NCBI RefSeq assembly: GCF_016405855.1
Contig: NZ_JAEFCA010000002.1
Coordinates: 567,031-631,030, forward strand
Direction of reading: 5' to 3'
Length of the DNA stretch: 64,000 nt
Source of the DNA: Flavobacterium sp. IB48
GTDB lineage: Bacteria > Bacteroidota > Bacteroidia > Flavobacteriales > Flavobacteriaceae
Positions 19,211 to 27,892 of the stretch are shown one piece after another (position 1 is the first letter of the stretch; every line of letters begins with the position of its first letter). The position numbers and the translations under genes are program-made. The notes under the pieces were generated by a model that was not told the origin of the DNA, did no database searches, and worked only from the letters and a program-made list of their open reading frames with translations.

Positions 19211-19624
19211 TCACTGAAGCTTCACACACATCCATTCTCCTTTCATAATCAACTTATCTTCATCAAAGGCTTCACCAGATTGTTTTATGATTTTTTCGCT
19301 TGTACGAATGTTTTTTACGACAAATTTAACGAGCTTATTGAATTCAACACCTCCAAAAAACTCCACTTTATCTAAGCTAACCAATCCAAAAACGCCATCT
19401 GCGATTCCTAAAAGCTTTATTCCTGCACCACCACATTGCGCCATAGCTTCGATCAAAATAGTTCCCGGAACAAAATTAAAATCGGGAAAACTGCCCTGAA
19501 GCCAGGCATCTTTATCTGTAAACGTCTTTAAACCAACGATTGTGTCTGTTGTATAAGAAATAATTTCATCTACAAAGAGAAATGGAGCACGATGCGGAAT
19601 TAAGTCTTCTATTTTTTTAGTCAT
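19211..19624 (-). CDS. FabZ-like hotdog protein lacking the catalytic histidine
   Basis: The 137-residue product matches (3R)-hydroxyacyl-ACP dehydratase FabZ: LIPHRAPFLFVDEI near the start and FVPGTILIEAMAQCGGAG around 51-68. FabZ uses a His (QGHFP) and a Glu (LILEAMAQ). Here the Glu is kept (Glu59), but the His position reads QGSFP, so Ser45 replaces it. The codon is AGT, not a sequencing-ambiguous His codon. It may be inactive, act on another acyl thioester, or bind acyl chains. An ATG 15 codons upstream was rejected because the FabZ fold begins at MTKKIEDLIP. It stands alone. Confidence 0.8.
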   Translation of the reverse strand: MTKKIEDLIPHRAPFLFVDEIISYTTDTIVGLKTFTDKDAWLQGSFPDFNFVPGTILIEAMAQCGGAGIKLLGIADGVFGLVSLDKVEFFGGVEFNKLVKFVVKNIRTSEKIIKQSGEAFDEDKLIMKGEWMCVKLQ

Positions 19625-19710
19625 GTCTGTAATTTTTAACAATGTACGAATCTGAACTGAAATAGACAATATTAAAATGGCATCTGTGTTAAAAGCAGGT
19701 TAAAATGTTA

Positions 19711-19740
19711 AAAAAAGGCTGACTTAAAAACAAGTCAGCC
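19711..19740 (-). terminator. Intrinsic terminator at the end of the PUL operon
   Basis: Read on the minus strand, GGCTGACTT pairs with AAGTCAGCC around a 6-nt loop and ends in a run of seven T. It lies 29 nt beyond the stop of the last PUL gene. Confidence 0.85.
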
Positions 19741-19768
19741 CACGTTATCAACTCTAAAATCACAAGTT

Positions 19769-20749
19769 TTATTCTGTTAGCAAAACAAAACTTTTCGCAT
19801 CTGCTTTGATTTTATTTCCTTCAAAATCAATATCGATTATTGCTGCTTTTCTTGGAGAAACACCGCTATTGCTAAAATGCGTATGCAGCACATACTTCAT
19901 TTTTCCGTTTTTATCATAAAAAACATCGCCGTGACCCACTCCGTTTATGCCAACATCTTTTCTGCTAATTATCGGACTTTCAGTTGCTTTTTCCCAAGGT
20001 CCCATTGGACTTGAAGCTGTCGCATAACCCACTGCATAATCGGGATTTCTAAAATCGTTTGCAGAATAAATCATATAATACAGATTATTGTGTTTTAAAA
20101 CTGTCGGACCTTCTGTAACAGGCCATGAAACATTCTGGGTATTTTCCCACGGAAGAATACCAGAAATACATTCTTTCAGCGTTTCTTCTTTTATTCCAGA
20201 GAAATCATCATTCAATTCAGCTACAAAAATTCGGTTTCCATTAGTCAAACGCACGTGATAAAGGTACTTTTTGCCGTCCTGATCAACAAAAAAGAAAGGA
20301 TCAATCTGTTTGCCCGAATTAAACATTGAAGCCTTAGAATCGTTTTTAAATGGCCCAAGCGGACTATCGCTGCTTGCAATGGCAATATTCTCATCGGCAG
20401 TATAAATCATATAAAACTTATTGTTGCTTTTAAAAACTTGCGGTGCCCAAAAACCTTTCGTTCCATAAGCATCTCCTTTTTTTAGAGCCAGTCCATTTTG
20501 CGCTCCAACAGGACCTTTCCATTTTTTCAAATCGGAAGAAGTGTACACTTGAAAACCTTCTCCATTAGGAAAATCTCCCGTGGTTGTTCCGTACAAATAA
20601 TAAACTCCATTTTCATAAAAAATGGTTGGATCTGCCAACAAGATCGGTTGCTCTTTTGAAGTCGTTTTTTTAACCGTTTCTTTATCCTGAGAACAACAAA
20701 TAAAGGCACAAAACAGACTTAAAAGCGTAAAATATTTTTTTATTTTCAT
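19769..20749 (-). CDS. Family 43 glycoside hydrolase, lipoprotein
   Basis: The 326-residue product has a lipoprotein signal (LFCAFICCSQ) and a five-bladed beta-propeller typical of GH43. The three catalytic acids are visible: Asp40 in LLADPTIFYENG (base), Asp150 in KQIDPFFF (pKa modulator) and Glu213 in PVTEGPTVLK (acid). GH43 enzymes are mostly alpha-L-arabinofuranosidases, arabinanases or beta-xylosidases; which one this is cannot be told here. It is the last gene of the PUL, separated from the mutarotase by a 196-nt gap. Confidence 0.88.
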   Translation of the reverse strand: MKIKKYFTLLSLFCAFICCSQDKETVKKTTSKEQPILLADPTIFYENGVYYLYGTTTGDFPNGEGFQVYTSSDLKKWKGPVGAQNGLALKKGDAYGTKGFWAPQVFKSNNKFYMIYTADENIAIASSDSPLGPFKNDSKASMFNSGKQIDPFFFVDQDGKKYLYHVRLTNGNRIFVAELNDDFSGIKEETLKECISGILPWENTQNVSWPVTEGPTVLKHNNLYYMIYSANDFRNPDYAVGYATASSPMGPWEKATESPIISRKDVGINGVGHGDVFYDKNGKMKYVLHTHFSNSGVSPRKAAIIDIDFEGNKIKADAKSFVLLTE

Positions 20750-20945
20750 TATTAAACTTTTTATTTAATTAAATCAATTTAAAAGCTAAAAATCAATTAG
20801 TTAAAACAACACTATAGAAAACCTCTATGACGCAAATTTTGTTAAAACCCCGTCATTTCGCTTCAAAAAACTCCTTTTTATTTTTCACAAAAAAATCTTT
20901 CGCATAACGTTTTTCAACTTCTAATTTCCAACTCAAAACTCCTTA

Positions 20946-22121
20946 CTATTTAACCGAAAATTGATACAAAGAAACCGTATGATACTTCTCTCCTGCCTTT
21001 AAAGTTATTTGAGGGAATTTTGGCTGATTTGGCGCATCTGGAAAGTGCTGTGTTTCTAACGCAAAAGCAGTTCTAAAATCATCTTTAGCGCCTGATTTAA
21101 AGGCGTTTTTGCTCTGCATGAAGTTTCCACTATAAAACTGTAGTCCAGGCTCTTCTGTATAAATATCTAAAGTAATACCTGAAACATCACCTTTAATCGT
21201 TGCCGCATGAACAAATCCGTCTTTTTTAGTGCCATTAAGCACATAATTATGGTCATAACCTTTTCCGAATTTCAGCTGTTCGTCTTTGGTTTCTATTCTT
21301 TCGCCAATTTTATGTTTTGATGTAAAATCGAATGATGTATTTTTTACCGATTTCAATTCTCCAGTCGGAATCAAACCTTCATCAACTGGTGTAAATTTAT
21401 CTCCGTAAATCTGTAATTCGTGATTTAAAATTGTTCCGCTTCCTTCTCCATTCAAATTGAAAAAGGCATGATTGGTTAAATTAACAATCGTAGTTTTATC
21501 CGTTGTAGCTTCATATTCCATTTTTATTGCATGATCATCTGTAATAGAATAAGTTACTTTTACATTTAGATTTCCGGGAAAGCCTTGTTCTCCATCTGGC
21601 GAAGCATACGTAAAAACCAGCGTATTCTCATTTGTCTTTTCAGCATTCCAAACAACGTCTTGAAACCCTTTTATACCACCGTGCAGCGCATTTTTTCCGT
21701 TATTAAGCGGAATTTGATATTGCTTTCCTTCGAGCGTAAATTTGCCTAATGCAACTCTGTTGCCAACTCTTCCGATTGTAGCACCAAAGTAAGGTTCCGT
21801 GGAGTTTTTAAAGCCTTTTACGCTATTCATTCCGACTACGACATCGGTTGGTTTTCCATTTTTATCCTTAACCCATAAACCTACTAATCGCCCGCCATAG
21901 TTGGTAAAAGCAACTTTTATGTCTTTATTTTCGATCCAATACAAACTGACTTTTTTACCATCGATTATTGTGTCGAAGTTTTTAGTCTCTAAAACCGTTT
22001 TTACTGAATCTGATTTGATTTCCGAACTTTCTTTTGAAGCCGTATTTTCTTTTTTATTGTCTTTACAGTTAAATTGGAAAAGTACAAGCAACAAAACTGC
22101 AGCAATTTGAATATTTTTCAT
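20946..22121 (-). CDS. Galactose mutarotase (aldose 1-epimerase), lipoprotein
   Basis: The 391-residue product starts at the ATG at 22121, which gives a lipoprotein signal (AAVLLLVLFQFNCKDN). A longer frame upstream has no signal and overlaps the neighbour. Family motifs include FTNYGGRLVGLWV, GRVGNRVALGKF, NLTNHAFFNLNGEG (with the catalytic His) and LETQHFPDAPNQ. The enzyme equilibrates alpha and beta anomers of sugars such as galactose or arabinose released by the neighbouring hydrolases. It lies 22 nt after the GH43 gene in the PUL operon. Confidence 0.92.
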   Translation of the reverse strand: MKNIQIAAVLLLVLFQFNCKDNKKENTASKESSEIKSDSVKTVLETKNFDTIIDGKKVSLYWIENKDIKVAFTNYGGRLVGLWVKDKNGKPTDVVVGMNSVKGFKNSTEPYFGATIGRVGNRVALGKFTLEGKQYQIPLNNGKNALHGGIKGFQDVVWNAEKTNENTLVFTYASPDGEQGFPGNLNVKVTYSITDDHAIKMEYEATTDKTTIVNLTNHAFFNLNGEGSGTILNHELQIYGDKFTPVDEGLIPTGELKSVKNTSFDFTSKHKIGERIETKDEQLKFGKGYDHNYVLNGTKKDGFVHAATIKGDVSGITLDIYTEEPGLQFYSGNFMQSKNAFKSGAKDDFRTAFALETQHFPDAPNQPKFPQITLKAGEKYHTVSLYQFSVK

Positions 22122-22143
22122 TTTTATCTTTTTTGAAATGATT

Positions 22144-23166
22144 TTAATTTGACGGAATAGCCAATGGCATTCCTTCACTAACTGGCTCACCCAAAACTGG
22201 AAAACCGTTGGCGTCCCATTCTATTTTTTGCATTCTTGGCGATCTTTTGTTACCGCATCCCTCTCCTGGGTTTGAATTGGCATGATACAAAATCCAGTCT
22301 TCCTTTCCGTCAGGAGATTTAAAGAATGAATTATGTCCCGGCGCGTAAACTTTGTTTTTTTCTGATTGTTTGAAAATAGGCTCAGGAGATTTCTTCCAAG
22401 CATTTGCATCTAGCAAATTATCTGTGCCCGTAAAGGTTAACAGTCCTAAAGCATAGAAATCGGTCCAGCATCCACTTGCCGAAAACACAATGAAGATTTT
22501 TCCGTTTCTTTCTAAAAACTGTGGCCCTTCGTTCACATTTACCTGCGGCGGATTCACCTCATCGTGCAAAGCTCCGTGTGTTTCCCAATCGTTTGTTGGT
22601 GCAGAAATCATAACGCGATCGCCATCAATCTCTAACGGATTTTTCATTTTGGCAATGTAAATATTCTGCTGACCGTTTTTGTCTCCTTCCCAGCCTGCCC
22701 AAATCATGTACAGCTGTTTTTTATATTCAAAAACATTTCCGTCAATTGCCCATTTATCGGTTTTCGCAGCGATTTTGCCTTTAAATTCAAATTTCCCTTC
22801 AAACGGATCTGAAGATTTATTTTCTAAAACATACATTCTGTGATTGTTATTATCGCCATTATCTGCCGCGAAATAGCAATACCATTTTCCATTAATGATA
22901 TGAAACTCAGGCGCCCAGATTTCTGCCGAATAATTGGTGTTTTTGGGCGGTGTCCAAATCACTTTGCTTTCTGCATTTTTAATATCCGAAAGATCTTTTG
23001 TTTTCCACAAAACCAATTTGTTTCCAAGTGTGTTGGTGTAGTAATAGTAGCCTTTGTAATACGTACTGTAAGGATCTGCTCCCGACGGAAGGATTGGGTT
23101 AGTGAATGTTTTTTGCTGTGCGAAACTTATCGTTGTGAACAGGAAAAGGATTAGATATTTTTTCAT
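22144..23166 (-). CDS. Family 43 glycoside hydrolase, probable exo-acting arabinanase type
   Basis: The 340-residue product starts at the ATG at 23166, where a signal peptide begins (YLILFLFTTISFAQ). The GH43 catalytic set is clear: Asp31 in PSGADPYSTYYKG, Asp142 in WAIDGNVFEY and Glu213 in VNEGPQFLERNGK. Its layout is close to GH43 enzymes that release arabinose from alpha-1,5-arabinan, the subfamily 26 type, but that assignment is from memory. It is secreted or periplasmic. Together with the mutarotase it argues for arabinose-containing glycan use. Confidence 0.88.
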   Translation of the reverse strand: MKKYLILFLFTTISFAQQKTFTNPILPSGADPYSTYYKGYYYYTNTLGNKLVLWKTKDLSDIKNAESKVIWTPPKNTNYSAEIWAPEFHIINGKWYCYFAADNGDNNNHRMYVLENKSSDPFEGKFEFKGKIAAKTDKWAIDGNVFEYKKQLYMIWAGWEGDKNGQQNIYIAKMKNPLEIDGDRVMISAPTNDWETHGALHDEVNPPQVNVNEGPQFLERNGKIFIVFSASGCWTDFYALGLLTFTGTDNLLDANAWKKSPEPIFKQSEKNKVYAPGHNSFFKSPDGKEDWILYHANSNPGEGCGNKRSPRMQKIEWDANGFPVLGEPVSEGMPLAIPSN

Positions 23167-23194
23167 TTTTAGTTTTTTGTTAGTCTTTGAATTT

Positions 23195-23253
23195 TCTCTC
23201 GCAGATTTGGCAGATTTTTTTTTATCAGCATAATCTGCCAAATCTGCGAGAGA
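23195..23253. repeat. Perfect 22-bp inverted repeat, GCAGATTTGGCAGATT family
   Basis: The arms 23195-23216 and 23232-23253 are exact reverse complements around a 15-nt T-rich loop. It fills the gap between the GH2 and GH43 genes on the minus strand. As RNA it would form a long stable stem in the middle of the PUL operon. Confidence 0.85.
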
Positions 23254-23266
23254 AATAAATTTAATT

Positions 23267-25075
23267 TTAATTCAAAGCATTGATAACCTCCGTATTAATT
23301 TTGTTCACAGCTTTAAAATCCATTTTATCTACTTTTCTATCGTAAGTCATAAAACCGTTTACTTCGCCTTCAACATCGGTTGTTTGAGTATAGACTGCAG
23401 CCGAGAATCCCGTTTTAACGTATTTTCGAAGCGTTTCCGCGTACTTTTTGTATTCGGCGGTAACTTCTGCCTCATTCTTAAATTTGATGTATCCCCAGTT
23501 GTCATTTGCTCTCCAAAGATGTCCTTCTAACGGAAGACCGATTCCGCCATACTCTCCCAAGACGGTAACTCTTCTAGCATCGTACAAATACATATCTGGA
23601 CCAGGATAATTGTGTAAATCTAAAATATCGCCCGTTTGAAAGTGATTTCCTCCGCTTGCAGAATTAATCAGACGCGTTGAATCATGATTTTTGGTCCATT
23701 CTGTAATTTCAACAGTTTTAAATTGCCCCCAAGCTTCGTTAAACGGAACCCAAACCACAATACTTGGGTAGGAATACAGATGATCCATAATTTCACGCCA
23801 CTCTTTTCTGTAGATTTCTTCTGATTTTGCCGAACGCTGTAATTCTGTTCCTTCAAAATACTTTCTATTTTGCCAAACTGGCTGATCGTCTCCACTTGGC
23901 ATATCTTGCCAAACCAAAATTCCTAACTGATCGCAATGCGTATACCAGCGCTCCGGCTCGACTTTTACGTGTTTACGAATCATATTAAATCCTAGTTCTT
24001 TGGTTTTAACAATGTCGTATTTCAAAGCTTCATCAGTTGGCGCTGTATATAATCCGTCTGGCCACCAACCTTGGTCAAGAGGTCCGAATTGAAAATAATC
24101 TTTGTTGTTTAATTGCATTCTCACGATTCCGTTTTCATCGCGTTTAGAAGAGATTTTTCGCATCACAAAATAACTCTTTACCTCATCAACCACTTTGTTT
24201 TTGCTGATTAAGCGAATTTTTGTCTGATATAAAAACGGACTTTCAGGCGACCACAGTTTCGGATTATTCAAAACAATATCATTGCTTTCACCCACAACTG
24301 CTTTTTCTTTAGCAATCTCTTTTCCGTTATCGAAAACAGAAATTTCTACCAAATCGCCTTTTTCTGCTCCATTTACCTCAGCTTTTATACTAATCGTATT
24401 TTGATCAATATTTGGCGTTGTTTTTAATGCTAAAATGTTTTTAGCATTTACAGGCTCAATCCAAACCGTTTGCCAGATTCCAGTAACGGGCGTGTACCAA
24501 ATTCCTTCTGGATTTTTGACTTGTTTTCCTCTTGGCTGAGGCCCATCGTTGGAAGGATCCCAAACTTTCACAACCAGTTTCTGATTTTTTCCTTTTTGAA
24601 TGAATGGCGTAATGTCAAACGAAAACGGCGTATAACCTCCCGTATGCGAACCTACTTTTACATCATTCACAAAAACTTCTGTTTTCCAATCGACAGCACC
24701 AAAATGCAAAAGGATGTTTTTTCCGTTCCAGCCCGATTCAATCGAAAATTGAGTTTCGTACCAAAGTTCGTTTTTAGCACCAACTTCTTTCATCACGCCA
24801 GACAGACTCGATTCGGCTGCAAACGGAACCAGAATCTGCCCGTCATATTTTGAAGGCGCTGCTTTTCCAAATTCTTGAATGCTATAATTCCACAAACCAT
24901 TCAGATTTTTCCATTGGCCGCGCTCCATAATCGGACGGGGATATTCGGGTAAAGTTTTCTTCGGATCAACCTGCTCTGCCCATTTGGTCTTGATTTTATC
25001 ACCTTGTGGTTTCCATTGCGCATTAGCCGCAAACATGGACAACAAGGCTAAAAAAAGGATGCTTTTTCTTTTCAT
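23267..25075 (-). CDS. Family 2 glycoside hydrolase (beta-galactosidase/glucuronidase type)
   Basis: The 602-residue product has a signal peptide (SILFLALLSMFAANAQ), an amino-terminal sugar-binding jelly roll (about 40-200), an Ig-like domain (about 205-310) and a TIM barrel. The acid/base is Glu447 in VPFNEAWGQ, and the likely nucleophile is Glu508 in VTVLGEYGGIG. The family covers beta-galactosidases, glucuronidases, mannosidases and some arabinosidases. At about 600 residues it is the short form without extra carboxy-terminal domains. It is a member of the PUL operon. Confidence 0.9.
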   Translation of the reverse strand: MKRKSILFLALLSMFAANAQWKPQGDKIKTKWAEQVDPKKTLPEYPRPIMERGQWKNLNGLWNYSIQEFGKAAPSKYDGQILVPFAAESSLSGVMKEVGAKNELWYETQFSIESGWNGKNILLHFGAVDWKTEVFVNDVKVGSHTGGYTPFSFDITPFIQKGKNQKLVVKVWDPSNDGPQPRGKQVKNPEGIWYTPVTGIWQTVWIEPVNAKNILALKTTPNIDQNTISIKAEVNGAEKGDLVEISVFDNGKEIAKEKAVVGESNDIVLNNPKLWSPESPFLYQTKIRLISKNKVVDEVKSYFVMRKISSKRDENGIVRMQLNNKDYFQFGPLDQGWWPDGLYTAPTDEALKYDIVKTKELGFNMIRKHVKVEPERWYTHCDQLGILVWQDMPSGDDQPVWQNRKYFEGTELQRSAKSEEIYRKEWREIMDHLYSYPSIVVWVPFNEAWGQFKTVEITEWTKNHDSTRLINSASGGNHFQTGDILDLHNYPGPDMYLYDARRVTVLGEYGGIGLPLEGHLWRANDNWGYIKFKNEAEVTAEYKKYAETLRKYVKTGFSAAVYTQTTDVEGEVNGFMTYDRKVDKMDFKAVNKINTEVINALN

Positions 25076-25089
25076 GTTTTATATTTTTA

Positions 25090-25160
25090 GGCATTTAATG
25101 AATGCCATGATTTTCTTCTAAATCAAAATGAATTACCGGGCTCATCTCCACATAAGCCCG
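25090..25160 (-). promoter_or_regulatory. Two small hairpins upstream of the GH2 gene
   Basis: GGCATT pairs with AATGCC at 25090-25106, and CGGGCT pairs with AGCCCG across 25137-25160. Both are in the leader of the GH2 gene. They could be RNA-processing or attenuation structures inside the operon. The reading is from pairing only. Confidence 0.35.
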
Positions 25161-25200
25161 ATAATTACTGAACTAAACTAACTTAACTAACCAATTTTTT

Positions 25201-25319
25201 GAGTTATGAGTTTTGAGTTAGAAGTTATGAGTTCTTGCTAATTGTTATTTTATTCCTCAATAAATAACCAGCTAGTCATCACAACAAAAACTCATAACTT
25301 CTAATTCATAACTTATAAC
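25201..25319. repeat. Inverted GAGTTATGA/TCATAACTC repeat region
   Basis: The left block (25201-25233) repeats GAGTTATGAG and GAGTTAGAAGTTATGAGTT. The right block (25286-25319) carries the reverse complement words AACTCATAACTTCTAATTCA. The two can pair into a long imperfect stem. It sits between two PUL genes, and the right arm overlaps the stop of the upstream GH43-like gene. Confidence 0.6.
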
Positions 25320-26353
25320 TTCTTCGTAAGGCCGAATTTCTTCACCAAACTGTCGTATTCTTTTTTAGAGATTGTAATCATGCAGCCGTGGCGTACTTTT
25401 TCCGGAAGACTGTATTTGTCCCAATCTGAGAAAAAAGTGTAGCCTGAGGCTTGAAACCAAGGTCCGTTTAGGTTGTCTGCAATCGATAATCCGTAGGAAA
25501 CACCTGGATATTGTTCGTAATACATGTACCATATTTTGTCATCTGGAGAAGGAATTAACATTGGCGCTTCTCTGAAGTTTGGACTGATAGATTGCTGGGG
25601 CAAAGAATAAGGTCCTAAAAGATTTTTTGATTTGGCAATTCGGATGGTCTTTCCGGTTGTCCAATACAAAGTCGGATACGTTTCGTCTTTAATCACGGCG
25701 TAGTAAGAATCGCCAACTTTACGAATAAAAACATCAATCGTTCCCATATCCCAATCGAATAAACGTTTTGGAGTTCCTTCGAAAGTTTTTAAATCTTTAG
25801 ACAAAACATACAAAGTACGCTGACTTGCCCAATAACGTTCTCCGTCTTCTTTTGTTCCTTCTAAATGTGGCGTATGCCAAGTCATGATGAACTTTTGAGA
25901 AGGTTCATCATAATACAATTTTGGAGCACCAATTCGCTGTAAAGCATTTGAATAATCTGGCGTACTTTTTAAATCGGGCGTATAATCGGAATGTTTTTTC
26001 CAAGTGATTAAATCATCCGAAACCCAGATATTAATGCTTTTGGCATCGTCTCCTGTATTTCCTGCAATGTAATATTTCCCGTCTGGACCTTTGCAGATAT
26101 CGGGATGTCCCTTATAATCTTCAAAAACGCGTTTTCCATTGTTCAGATTTTCCCAATGAAGTCCATCCAAACTAACCGAATAATACAATCTGCCGTAATC
26201 GTTATGCGTCATATGCGCAAAAAGATAGGCTTCGTTTTTTGGTTTTTCGTTTCCTTTTACTTGTCCGGGTGGGTCTGGCTGTTGCGCATTTGCTGAAAAC
26301 CCAACAACGATTACCATCGCCAAGAAAAGATTTTTTATTGTATTTTTTTTCAT
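25313..26353 (-). CDS. GH43-like beta-propeller glycosidase
   Basis: The 346-residue product has a signal peptide (NLFLAMVIVVGFSANAQ) and propeller blades typical of clan GH-F: YYSVSLDGLHWENL, GHPDICKGPDGKYYIAGN, GAPKLYYDE, GTIDVFIRKVGDSYYAVI and REAPMLIPSPDDKIWYMYYEQ. Candidate catalytic acids are Asp in HPDICKG, Asp in GTIDVFI and Glu in FREAPML, in the usual GH43/GH117-like order. The subfamily could not be assigned and substrate is unknown. It lies in the PUL operon between the GH5-like and GH2 genes. Confidence 0.75.
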   Translation of the reverse strand: MKKNTIKNLFLAMVIVVGFSANAQQPDPPGQVKGNEKPKNEAYLFAHMTHNDYGRLYYSVSLDGLHWENLNNGKRVFEDYKGHPDICKGPDGKYYIAGNTGDDAKSINIWVSDDLITWKKHSDYTPDLKSTPDYSNALQRIGAPKLYYDEPSQKFIMTWHTPHLEGTKEDGERYWASQRTLYVLSKDLKTFEGTPKRLFDWDMGTIDVFIRKVGDSYYAVIKDETYPTLYWTTGKTIRIAKSKNLLGPYSLPQQSISPNFREAPMLIPSPDDKIWYMYYEQYPGVSYGLSIADNLNGPWFQASGYTFFSDWDKYSLPEKVRHGCMITISKKEYDSLVKKFGLTKKL

Positions 26354-26413
26354 GTTGCTTAAGAATTGTTTTTTGCCACTAATTCCACTAATTCACACTA
26401 ATTCTTTTTTTTT

Positions 26414-26631
26414 GCCACAGATTAATGGATTAAAATGATTTAATCTTTGGGCTGAAAATTTAAACATATAGAAACATAGATTTTATTCTTTCTGTTCAAG
26501 ATTACCAAAAAAAAGCTCGCTTTTACACATAGAACTATGTGCTTTATTTGCAATGAAATGCCTTTTTCATAGACAATCAAAAACTATGTTTCTATGTGTT
26601 TAAAATCCTTTTAATCCTTTTAATCTGTGGC
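26414..26631. repeat. Nested composite inverted repeat, CCACAGATTA family
   Basis: The outer arms GCCACAGATTAATGGATTAA (26414 on) and its imperfect complement ending at 26631 enclose a second pair, AAACATATAGAAACATAG and CTATGTTTCTATGTGTTT. These enclose a small CACATAG/CTATGTG stem near 26527. All lie between the GH5-like and GH43-like genes. The nesting is exact enough to form one long RNA stem. Confidence 0.75.
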
Positions 26632-26638
26632 TTAAAAA

Positions 26639-27811
26639 CTATTTTTTATTCGCCTCAGCAGTCATTTTTTTAATCAAATCGGTTTCCGCCTGAATGTATG
26701 GCGTTCCGTCTGTATGTAAAACATCGTGAAACCATAATTTTGGTTCTGCTGTGTATGTTTTTGTCCAACTATCCCAAGCATATTTCGTTTGTGTTTTTCC
26801 GTCTACAAATCCCCAATTGATCATTCCTACGTTGTATTTTCTCGCAATTGGAAGGAATCCTTCAAAAGTGCTTCCGTTTGGTCTTGCCATATATTCTGTA
26901 CAGATTAGTGGTTTTCCATAACGCTGTAATTGTTTGATTACTTTTTCGAAATCCTGAGGCGTGTTGTAATTGTGGAAAGAAACAATATCAGACTGCTCGA
27001 TCTGCATTTTGTGCATTGGTTTCATCTTTGCTTCGTCGCTCCAATCTCCTACCCAAACTCCAGAAGTCAGTGGCTGAGAAGGATTGCTCTCTCTTGCCCA
27101 CGCAAAAACATCTTTTAAAAGCGGTAAAATCAAATCGACTTTGTTTTTAATTTCTACTTTTTCGTAAGATGGTCCTGTCATGTTATCTGGTTCGTTCCAA
27201 ACATCCCAGCCTAAAATTCGTTTGTCATCTTTAAAATGAGAAACTGTTTCTTTTACATATTTCTCTAAACGTGGATATTGTGTTTTATCCTGAAGCGCCT
27301 TTTGTCCCGGAGCTTGCACCCAACCTGAATTATGTGTGTGTGGTTTTGGAGCACGCTGTTTTCCTAAAGCAGGAAACGGATCCCAACAAGAATCAAACAA
27401 AACAAAAAGGGTTTTGATGTGATGTTTATCAGCAATTTCTAAAAACTGATCCATACGTTTGTAAAGTCCTTCTGCATCTTGCTGATGCAATAAGTCGTGC
27501 AGATACACGCGCATTACATTCATACCAAGACCTTCAGCCCAGCCCAATTCCTGATCAATTCGTTTTGGATCAAAAGTATCTTCCTGCCACATCTCTAACT
27601 GATTTATAGCTGTGCTAGGAGAATAATTTGCCCCAACCAACCAAGGCTGTTCTGCGTACCATTTATTGGCCTGATCTTTTGTCCAGATTTCTCTTTTTTC
27701 TATTGAGGCGACTTCGCTTTCCTTTTCTTCAGGATTATTTTTTTTATTGTTGCAGCTAAGCAATACGAGTCCTGCTAACATAAATGTCAGACACAATTTT
27801 ACTTTCTTCAT
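26639..27811 (-). CDS. GH5-like (clan GH-A) glycoside hydrolase, lipoprotein
   Basis: The 390-residue product has a lipobox ending at Cys20 (AGLVLLSCNN) and a TIM barrel with GANYSPS and NVMRVYLHD near the start. The two catalytic glutamates are Glu207 in WDVWNEPDN and Glu306 in PLICTEYMAR, the pattern of clan GH-A families 2, 5 and relatives. Database entries of this kind are often labelled beta-xylanase, but the sequence does not fix the substrate. The lipid anchor suggests a cell-surface or periplasmic role. It is the first hydrolase after SusD in the operon. Confidence 0.8.
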   Translation of the reverse strand: MKKVKLCLTFMLAGLVLLSCNNKKNNPEEKESEVASIEKREIWTKDQANKWYAEQPWLVGANYSPSTAINQLEMWQEDTFDPKRIDQELGWAEGLGMNVMRVYLHDLLHQQDAEGLYKRMDQFLEIADKHHIKTLFVLFDSCWDPFPALGKQRAPKPHTHNSGWVQAPGQKALQDKTQYPRLEKYVKETVSHFKDDKRILGWDVWNEPDNMTGPSYEKVEIKNKVDLILPLLKDVFAWARESNPSQPLTSGVWVGDWSDEAKMKPMHKMQIEQSDIVSFHNYNTPQDFEKVIKQLQRYGKPLICTEYMARPNGSTFEGFLPIARKYNVGMINWGFVDGKTQTKYAWDSWTKTYTAEPKLWFHDVLHTDGTPYIQAETDLIKKMTAEANKK

Positions 27812-27849
27812 TTCAATTTTATTTTTTTGAACAATCGTTCTTTATGATA

Positions 27850-27880
27850 AGGGAACCAGACTTTTACATCTGATTCCCTC
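27850..27880 (-). promoter_or_regulatory. Stem-loop between susD-like and hydrolase genes
   Basis: GGGAACCAGA (27851-27860) pairs with TCTGATTCCC with one mismatch. No T run follows on the minus strand, so it is more likely an RNA-stabilising or attenuating stem than a full terminator. Such stems often set SusC/SusD expression above that of the downstream enzymes. Confidence 0.5.
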
Positions 27881-27892
27881 AAAAAATCAGTT

